From Dermatophagoides farinae (taxonomy: Eukaryota > Arthropoda > Arachnida > Sarcoptiformes > Pyroglyphidae), in assembly GCF_024713945.1 (NCBI RefSeq), contig NC_134686.1, positions 1,450,001 to 1,514,000 of the forward strand: DNA of 64,000 nucleotides, in the 5' to 3' direction. The position numbers were made by a program, and so were the translations under genes. The notes beneath the pieces are model-generated. The model worked only from the letters and a program-made list of their open reading frames with translations, had not been told where the DNA came from and did no database searches. Positions 56,175-64,000 of the stretch are shown in pieces (positions within the stretch are counted from its first letter, which is position 1; each line of letters opens with the position of its first letter).

Positions 56175-56384
56175 GCGATTCCAGAAAAAAGAAGTACAGT
56201 TGATTCTGTTGAATCAATATTCAAACAATTGGAATATATAAAACAACTTTCAGAAGAAATACTGGAAATCTTAGAAAAAGATTATTCGTTGGCGAAGCAA
56301 AAATATCCAAAGGATGATGATCCTTTTAAAGCTGAAAGCCAAAGAAAGATAAATGAAATGACCAGTTCAAAATCGAGAAAATAA
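56175..56384 (+). pseudogene. Coding-like remnant inside the hAT element
   Basis: An ATG-less open stretch of 69 codons ends in TAA at 56382. It reads a charged, non-repetitive peptide (STVDSVESIFKQLEYIKQLS, then EEILEILEKDYSLAKQKYPK, a DDDP turn and FKAESQRKINEM). It looks like a helical or coiled-coil segment and is unlike the microsatellite-driven frames elsewhere. The stop lies within the first minisatellite unit. It may be a decayed piece of transposase or a captured host exon. I do not recognise the protein. Confidence 0.4.
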
Positions 56385-56730
56385 CAAGTCCAAACTAACA
56401 CGACCAGTTCAGAATCGAGAAAATAACAAGTCCAAACTAACACGACCAGTTCAGAATCAAGAAAATAACAAGTCCAAACTAACACGACCAGTTCAGAATC
56501 GAGAAAATAACAAGTCCAAACTAACACGACCAGTTCAGAATCGAGAAAATGACAAATGTCCAAACTAACACGACCAGTTCAGAATCAAGAAAATGACAAA
56601 TGTCCCAACTAACACGACCTGTTGAGAATCGAGAAAATGACAAATGTCCAAACTAACACGACCAGTTCAGAATCGAGAAAATAACATGTCCAACCTAACA
56701 CGACCTGTTCAGAATTGGGAAAGTAATCAA
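56359..56730. repeat. 42-44-bp minisatellite (about nine units) in the hAT element
   Basis: Head-to-tail units begin CGACCAGTTCAGAATCGAGA and end TCCAAACTAACA. Units 1-4 are 42 bp (56359-56526), units 5-7 are 44 bp (56527-56658), unit 8 is 42 bp (56659-56700), and the last is partial. Because 42 is a multiple of three, the minus strand stays open as a 14-residue repeat (CYFLDSELVVLVWT), but this is probably a by-product, not a protein. Confidence 0.9.
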
Positions 56731-56745
56731 TAAAGCATTGTCAAC

Positions 56746-56838
56746 CAATTCTGAACTGGTCGTGTTAGGTTGGATTTGCCATTTTCTCGATTCTGAACTG
56801 GTCGTGTTAGTTTGGACATTTGTCATTTTCTCGATTCT
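56746..56838. repeat. Inverted copies of the minisatellite unit
   Basis: About two units of the same minisatellite occur in reverse complement (TTCTGAACTGGTCGTGTTAG twice), about 16 bp after the direct array. Together they can fold into a long hairpin. Confidence 0.9.
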
Positions 56839-56943
56839 AGTAAATCTTTGAAAGAACAACTCTTTTGCTATGCACTGGTGAAATATGTGTGTATGTATTT
56901 TTGATTTAAATGAAATAAAAAGATTAAATGTACGTATACGTAT

Positions 56944-56990
56944 TTAACCCATTCACGACCAAGCGTCACACATGTGTGAGGCTCAAATTT
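56944..56990. mobile_element. Possible piggyBac-like terminal sequence
   Basis: TTAA followed by CCCATTCACGACCAAGCGTC and a palindromic ACACATGTGT resembles the TTAA target plus terminal repeats of piggyBac-like elements. No matching opposite end (GGGTTAA) was found inside the hAT element, so it would be a one-ended remnant nested in it. The resemblance is from general knowledge of such ends and is unverified. Confidence 0.25.
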
Positions 56991-57601
56991 TCCACCATCT
57001 CAAATACATTTATCGAGAGCCACAAATAATCTTTTAAAGAGCCGCAGGTTGGCCGTTGGTTGCGGTTGGTTGGTTGGTTATAGTGATTTAGAATCAAAAA
57101 TGACACAAAAATCTTAATGCACTTCAGAATAGAGATTGAAAAATTCTTAAAACAATTTCCTTTGTTGAACGATCATGGCAATAGTTTTACTTGGATTGAA
57201 TGATTGGTAATGTTATTAATTTCATGAATCTGAAATTTTCAACGCATTTTATAATCAATTTATAGAAAGTCCAAATAAAATCTAAAATAACCAAAATAGA
57301 GTCGAGGTGACATTACTGATTCGAATGACGTTGATGATTTGATGATCATTAGAAAAAATTTAAATTGATTGATACAAGCTTTTGGAAATTTTTTCGGTCA
57401 TAAATTGCTGCACAGACTTTATGAACGATCGCAGTTTTTTGCCAGTTGTTTTTTAGCGCGCTTCAAATTAACAATCAAGATTTTTAACGCTTCAAATTTT
57501 TTTTAAGCAATCATTTTTTGAAAATTCCTTAATTTTTTTAAGGCCTCGCGTTTTTCAAGTTGACTTTGCACAAGGCCTCGCGATTTTCCGGGCCGGCCCT
57601 G

Positions 57602-57609
57602 ATCATTAT
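57602..57609. repeat. Target-site duplication, right copy
   Basis: This is an exact second copy of ATCATTAT, directly after the terminal CTG of the transposon. Confidence 0.95.
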
Positions 57610-60600
57610 CCATCAGAGAGATCGACCGTTTATATTAAAAAAATTTTGTCTCTTTATTTCTATTTTACTCTTCATTTAACCTATGACACATCCACACACA
57701 CACACACTGCATGATGACCTTATGATGATGATGATGATGATTATCACTAATTGTATTCATTCAACCATACCATACCATTTTGTTTCTTTATTAATTCTTT
57801 TTCTTTTTCTTTCTTTCTTTTTCATTCGTTCGATTCTTTTTTTCAATTCTTCAAGATTCATTCGGTTGAATGAATAAGCAAAAGTGAAAGTTTATTATTA
57901 GCAGCTTGAATCATGCAATATATGTGTGTGTGTGTGCCTTTGACCTTTTTTTGTTCCATGTGTGACATGTGCAACAAAAAAAAAAATTCCGTTTTTTTTT
58001 CAGAATCATTTGGCATGTGTGTGTGTGTGTTGGAATGAATATATATAAAAAAAATGTCTGTTAATTGAATCGTAATTGAAGCATTTTTCTTTTTTTTTTG
58101 CTTTCCAATTTCATTTTATGTATTGAACTGGTTCGATGGTAATTGCCATAGATCACTGCATTTTTTTTTTTTTTTTTTTGCTTGCTTCATTCGATTATAT
58201 TGCATTGCCATTTTCGTTTGTTCGTTATTTTTTTTGTTTTTCATTTGTTTGTGTCATTTGTTTTTTTTTCGCGCTCAAAATATTCCACATGTCACGTTCA
58301 ATTGATTATTGTGGAAATTTTCTTCAAGATTCCTGAAGAATGTGTGTTTGTGTTGCCAAAGATGTTTTTTATTTTGAATAAAAAAACGGATGAAAAAACA
58401 CCGTCAAGTCAAATTCTGTCATGGTATGAATAATGTCACGATGTGAATTGATTAGAAATCTATATATTTCTAATTAACCAACAAATGCTATCGCAGGCTT
58501 CATCTAATGAAGAATAAAAAAAAGTCAAATGGCATCGAGCCAAAAATGATTATGAATTCACCAGTTTTTTTTTTGACTCGATATGCTTCGTTGATGATTT
58601 TGTTTTGTTTTGTTTTGTTTTTGTTTGATTAATTACAGCATTCTTCATCACCGATTCATATCATATCATTCGTTAACTTTCTGTTTGTCTGTGTGTGTGT
58701 GTAATTAATTTAATTTTTTATTATCGTTCAAACAAAACAAGAAGAAAAAGATGATGATGATGAAAAAAAATTTCAAAGTTCATCACGGATATTCTCGTTT
58801 ACCTTGTTGTTTTTGTTGTTGTTGTTGTTAATCGGCATTGAGAATCGACTGGTATTCGTTGGTTTTGTTGTTGTTGTTGTTGTTGTTTTTGTTGAAAGTT
58901 CAAAGTCCTTCAATTCAGAATACATTGACTTCTTGTTTTACTTACTATTGAGATTCTTATTCTTGAGATTTTTTTTTTGAATTTATTTAAAATGAAGAAA
59001 AACAAAAAACCAGATCGAAAATTTTTTTTTTGTTTATTCAATGCAACTCGTACAAAGTTATTCTACTGTCAAACGAATAAAAAAAAACTTTTCCAATCAT
59101 GTGGATCGAATACTGTGATGGTAATATATTCTATATATGCAAACTTATTATACAGATGTTTATTATGATTTGGTTGAAAGAAACAACAACAAAAAAAAAT
59201 CGAATCCAATGATGATGATGATGATGATGATGATGATAATGATTTGATCATCATCATAAATTGGAAAGTTGAAATTTTGTGTTATGTTTTCCATCACTCT
59301 ACATGATGATGATGATTTGCCAAACAAATGTACTGAATCATATGCACTCGTGCACACTATCGGCAAACATTTGGCGCCAATCTTTTTTTTCTGGACCATC
59401 ATCATCATCATCACTCCATTAACTGTAGGAACAAAAGGAGCACATAATCAATTTGTATTTTTTGATGATGATGGGCAAAGGTTATTGTATGTGTCATAAT
59501 CATAATTTGAATGATTTAATTTATTCTTCATTGATTATGGTTGGTTAGGTTGTGTGTGTGTGTGTGTGTGCGTTTTTTATTCCATTTCTAATGACCTTAT
59601 ATCACGCAACAAATCAAACAATGATCATGATGATGATGAATGTTTGAATGATTTTTTTTTTTTGAATATTTAATTTTCATTTTTTTTCTGCTTATTCAGC
59701 TTGATAAATTCGTTGTTTTTTTTTTGTTCTGGATCGATAACATCATCATCATCATTCTGTATGTATTGTAATTTAATTACTCGAGTTCTATCTTTTTTTT
59801 GCACTTGATGTTCACAAGATTCTCATTAGATGATGATAATGATGCTTAGCGTGACCTTTCACCTTTTTTTCACATTTTCATTATTTGATTTTATTTTAGT
59901 ATGAAACAAGCTATTTTTTTTTTTTGTTTCTTCTTCGTCGTATATATTTTCTAATGATAATGATTATCGATTGATAAATATTGATTGATTGAATTGAATC
60001 AATTTTATCATCATTTGATTATAACCACAAAAATTATTACATCCTCAACGATAATCATCATCATCATCATCATTATGATTATGATTATGATGATAGATTT
60101 CCGATTGAATGGAAAGAAAATTGAGTTATTTACGATTGTATGTGTAATGTGAGTGAATAAATTTCAAGTTTTTTTTTCTTCGTTTTTTTTTTTTTTTTGG
60201 ATGAAAGATGATTTCATAATGATTATGATGATGATGATGATGATGGATATTTTTTTTATTCGTCTGTTTGGTCGTCTATTTCAAGATGGTCAAACAAATG
60301 ATATTTTTTTTGTTGTTGTTGTTGTTACAACGTTTATTATCACGAATTTTTTTTTTTTTTTTTTTGGTCTGTTATCGTTGTGTGTGTTACAGTCTTCCTG
60401 TAAAATCTATTTTGGTATCCCCATCGATGATGATGGTGGTGATGATGATGATGAACCAGAATATTTTTTGGCCTACTTGTATGTTATGTGTGTGGTGGTC
60501 AGAAGATTTATTGATTTTGTTTTGCAATTTATTGCACGTGATTTTTTTTTCATTTCTCTGGTTTAAAGTTTTTTTTTCGTTGATCGATTACTTACAATTG

Positions 60601-63600
60601 TGTGTGTGTGTGTGTGGGTGTGTGTAATTCAATATATCCTCTGGTGGTGATCGATGCCTTTTTTTCTGGTTTCTGGTTTTCTTGTATGTGTGTGTGTATG
60701 TGCATGTTTTTTTTGGTAAAAAGTTTCTTGAACTTTACAATATATTATTATTATTATTTTTATTGACCAATTGACCAAATGGTCAACAACAACAACAAAA
60801 AAACTAGCCCTTTGACTTTTTTTTCTCTCATTTTCCAATACCTCACCTTTTTTTGTTTTGTTTCTGTATGGTTTAATTTTTCCAACAACACACACACACA
60901 CACACACAACAGCTGCGTCTTTTATCTATCTTTCATTCACTTTCTGAACAATTTTTGATGTTATCGAATTGATTGGACATATGGAAAAAAAATCTGGCCA
61001 AATTAACCCGGTGACCATAAAACTTTTTTTTTTTTTTTTTATCTCTATCTCACTCTACAAATATAACCAACAGCATGATGAAAGTTTTTGTTTTCTCTGA
61101 ATCAAGTGTTTTAAGATCGAGAGTGTTTTGTTGTTGTTGTTGTTGTTGTTGTTGCTGTAATGCCGTAGGTAATGTTCTGTTGTTTCTTTTCAAATTTAAT
61201 TTAATTGTCCATCAGTGTGTGTGTGTGCATATAGACAATAATTTCATTGATTTCAAATGATGTGTATATTTTTAGTTTGTATCACTTTTTTTATTTCTCT
61301 CATCTATGGTTGTTGCTGTGTTAACGATGAAAAAACACGAACCACACTGATAATTTTTTTTTTATTTTGTTTCATTTGACCAATAAACAACTACAACAAC
61401 AGCAACAACAACAACAACAGTTATGTAATTCAATTTTTTTCCACTTAAACACTTTAAACGGAAATTTTTTCGTTTTGTTACTTTTTATCATCATCATCAG
61501 CAGCAGCAGTTGTTTTGTTTTGTTTTTTTTTCTGGTCATAACTGGCTAACAAGTTTTTTTTGTTGTTGTTTTATTGCAATTTTTAACTTGAACTTTCTAT
61601 TTTTAAAAATTTTTTTTAACAGCAAGTGTTTGTGTGTCGGTGGTTAACTTGTTGCTATTTTTCATTTTGTTCATTTTCATTTTGGTCTTGCCGACAAATC
61701 ATTTATCATTGACATTTGAGACAAATTTTTTTCAAAATGAAAAAAATTCGTTTTCTCTCTCTCTCTCTCTTGTTCTCCATATCTCGATCAGATTGAATTG
61801 ATGGACATCAGATAATAAATATCCATTTATGTCATGTATTCCAATATTTTGATGTTTCGATGTGTTTTTTTTCTTATCTATCCATTTTTTTCTGATTATA
61901 ATCGGTTATTGCCCGAATTTTTTTTTTTTTTTTTGTTTTTTTTTCGTCGTTGTTGATTATTGATGCTTTGAACTCGTTTTTTTTTTTGCTCGATGAATCA
62001 AATGATCAAATGTCTCTAGTTGATTAAATAAGATTAAAAACAACAAACGCACACGCACACACACACCTGACAATTTGACAATAATTTGACATGAGATTAG
62101 TTTGTTCTAAAAATGATGACGATGATGAAAAATGATTCATCAGGTTGTTGTTGTTGTTGTTGTTTTGTTTTTCGTTCTATTTTTGTCATTGATTTAATAT
62201 ACATGTTGATTATTCACAATTTATGTGTTGGTTTTTTCGTTTTGGTTTTCCCTTATGACCGTTGTGTGTGTGTATGTGTGTTATGTGTGACTACAGAAAT
62301 CAATTGATGATATATATTCATGACCTAAGCTTTGTTGTTGTTGTTGTTGAAATTGTCTAGCCACATTGATATTCTCATGTCATGTATTTTGAAATTTGCA
62401 TTTTTTTTTCTCTCTCTTCGTCGTCGTTCACTTCATATATACATATATTCGAGATCAATTAATCTTAGCTCTATATACATAAACGAACAATAAATTGAAG
62501 AATGAAATAAAATGTGGATATATATCATTTCAATGATATGATGATGATGATGATCGAAAATGCTTCAAAAATCAACGACAACAACACCAGCAACAACAAT
62601 AACGACGAATGAATGGTGACTTCTGTGATTTTTCAATGGATAATAATGATTGAAATGCCGACATTATTGGCTAAGCAGCAGCAGCATCAGCAGCAGCAAC
62701 AGTTTTTTTCTTCTTCTTGTCGTTGTTGTTGTTGTTGTCGTTTCAATTTGATTGATGAGCTCAAGACACCATCACCACCATCACCACCACCACCATCATC
62801 GTTGTTGTTGTTGTTGTCGTTGTCGTCATTATCATAATCTTACAGAAAAAAAAATATAAACCAGACCAAATAAAGTAAAACAAAGAATCTTACTGTCTAC
62901 AGAAAAAAAATTCATCATCATCATCATCGATGGCAAATGAGAGAAAACTTTTCAAATTTGGAAATCCGAAACCAAACATCAACCACCACCACCACCATGG
63001 TCGATGATATTTGGTTGACACTTGGTCTTTTTTTTTAATACTCTGGTTTTGGCTTGTTAGTTATCTTTTGTGACATTCATCCTATAACAGCAACAGAAAA
63101 AAAATAAGAAAATTCAACATTGCCAAAACTTGCCATAAATGAAGCGCGAATGAGACAATTTTATTTATCTTTGATTCGATGTTGATGATGATGATGGCGA
63201 TGATTCACGAGAGTTTTTTTTTCTTCTTTGCCAATCAATTACAACAGCACATTGTAGCCACACTTGTCACCTTGTTTTTTTTCAGATTTTGTTTGTCCAA
63301 AATGTTCTCGTATATTCACAATACGATTCAAATTACGATCACATGTGAAGTTTTTGTTTTTGATGATAAAAACTTGTTGTTGTCCGAGTTACCACACACA
63401 ATCACCATCATCATTGTTGACACAAAGAGAGAGAAATATTTATGTAAATCAAACGAACCAAAAAAAAAAAAATTCCAGTAGCCAATACAGATCAAATGAA
63501 ATCAAATGATGATCATTGGTCATTTTTTTTTACATTGATTGGTCATTTTATAATAAATTATTGTCATCATCATCATCATCATCATTATTATTATTTATAT

Positions 63601-64000
63601 TATGAATGATAATCGTGTATCATTTCTTATTTTTTTTTGTATGAAATTATAAACATAACCAAGATAAGGTCAAAGGTGAATACCGTGAAGTATTTTTTTT
63701 TTTTTTTTTGTTTTCTTGAAAAAAACCATTGTTATCATTATCATCATCTTCTCGTTTTTGAAAAAAAGGGATGTCATGCAGAGCAAGAAAAATGAACGTA
63801 TTTTGTACCTCATCATCATCATTATATCTTTTCATCCATGGAATGCATTCTAATATATAAAACATACGTACCTACCCAAGTAGTTAGTTAGTTCGAGGTT
63901 CATTGCACATGTGATAATTTTCCTTGTTTGTTATTGTTGTTGTTGCCTGTTGCTCGGACACACACACACACATCGAAGTCAGATAAATGAATGAATGAAT
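57610..64000. other. Repeat-rich DNA, no supportable gene
   Basis: This stretch contains poly-T runs (58162-58179, 60345-60365, 61025-61040, 61919-61934, 63691-63709), (TG)n near 59553-59570 and 60600-60615, (TTG)n near 58815-58828 and 61130-61153, and (ATG)n near 59210-59235. A stretch at 62560-62840 has CAG-rich and CCACCA-rich runs with fragments open in several frames, none coherent. I see no gene I can support. Confidence 0.6.

Larger units (their letters stand above)
55463..57601. mobile_element. hAT-superfamily DNA transposon, non-autonomous/decayed (2139 bp)
   Basis: The element starts CAGGGCCGGCCC (55463-55474) and ends GGGCCGGCCCTG (57590-57601), a perfect 12-bp terminal inverted repeat of a type known from hAT elements. 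It is flanked by a perfect 8-bp target duplication. Both ends carry copies of GGCCTCGCG; GCACAAGGCCTCGCG occurs near each end in the same orientation. No intact transposase is present. Inside are a GC-rich subterminal array (55498-55675), a 69-codon coding-like remnant (56175-56384), a 42-44-bp minisatellite with inverted copies (56359-56838) and a possible piggyBac-like end (56944). The GC-rich left end contrasts sharply with the surrounding DNA. The perfect flanking duplication suggests a fairly recent insertion; mobilisation in trans by an autonomous relative elsewhere in the genome is inferred. Confidence 0.92.

Noticed and set aside
56282-56563. 93-codon minus-strand frame with a 14-residue repeat
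   Set aside because: It is a by-product of the 42-bp minisatellite unit length being divisible by three, inside the transposon.
60153-60627. Overlapping 137- and 119-codon frames
   Set aside because: Two frames of the same T-rich and (ATG)n DNA are both open, with Phe, Met, Val and Leu runs. No coding signal separates them.
62560-62840. CAG-, TTG- and CCACCA-rich stretch with several short coding-like frames
   Set aside because: No single frame stays coherent. The pieces in different frames all derive from trinucleotide repeats.

Overview
The window is eukaryotic, very AT-rich, and saturated with simple repeats: (CA/TG)n tracts roughly every kilobase, (CAT/ATG)n, (CAA/TTG)n and long A or T runs on both strands. 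Genes are split by GT-AG introns, and the coding parts carry long Gln, His, Ser, Asn and Asp runs. One gene is clearly recognisable: an animal Suppressor of Hairless/RBPJ (CSL) orthologue, the DNA-binding effector of Notch signalling. This base composition and repeat load would suit an arthropod such as an astigmatid (dust or mange) mite, but that placement is an inference from genome style, not from a diagnostic marker.

Layout. 1-11080 is repeat-rich DNA with no supportable gene. 11081-12302 (minus strand) holds two adjacent, clearly paralogous small four-helix membrane proteins. 15904-23739 (plus strand), possibly reaching 25437, is a multi-exon candidate gene for a long low-complexity nuclear regulator; its exon phases are compatible and it carries a CtBP-type PMDLS motif. 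30500-34463 (plus strand) is Su(H) in seven exons, with an apparent 1-bp frameshift in the last exon. 41768-42350 is a weak candidate for a small two-exon membrane protein. 45179-45841 is the first coding exon of a low-complexity protein with a signal-peptide-like segment and an apparent 1-bp frameshift inside a CAT repeat. 52242-52346 (minus strand) is a weak candidate first exon. 55463-57601 is a hAT-type DNA transposon with perfect 12-bp terminal inverted repeats and a perfect 8-bp target duplication. It carries a GC-rich subterminal repeat array, a coding-like remnant, a 42-44-bp minisatellite with inverted copies and a possible piggyBac-like end. The rest, to 64000, is repeat-rich intronic or intergenic DNA.

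No tRNA, rRNA, CRISPR or bacterial-type operon was seen. At this AT content open frames of 60-120 codons are expected by chance, so most were left out. Gene calls rest on protein family resemblance (Su(H)), internal paralogy (membrane pair), or splice-phase consistency (the low-complexity gene). The two frameshifts both fall in otherwise coherent coding sequence and may be assembly indels.
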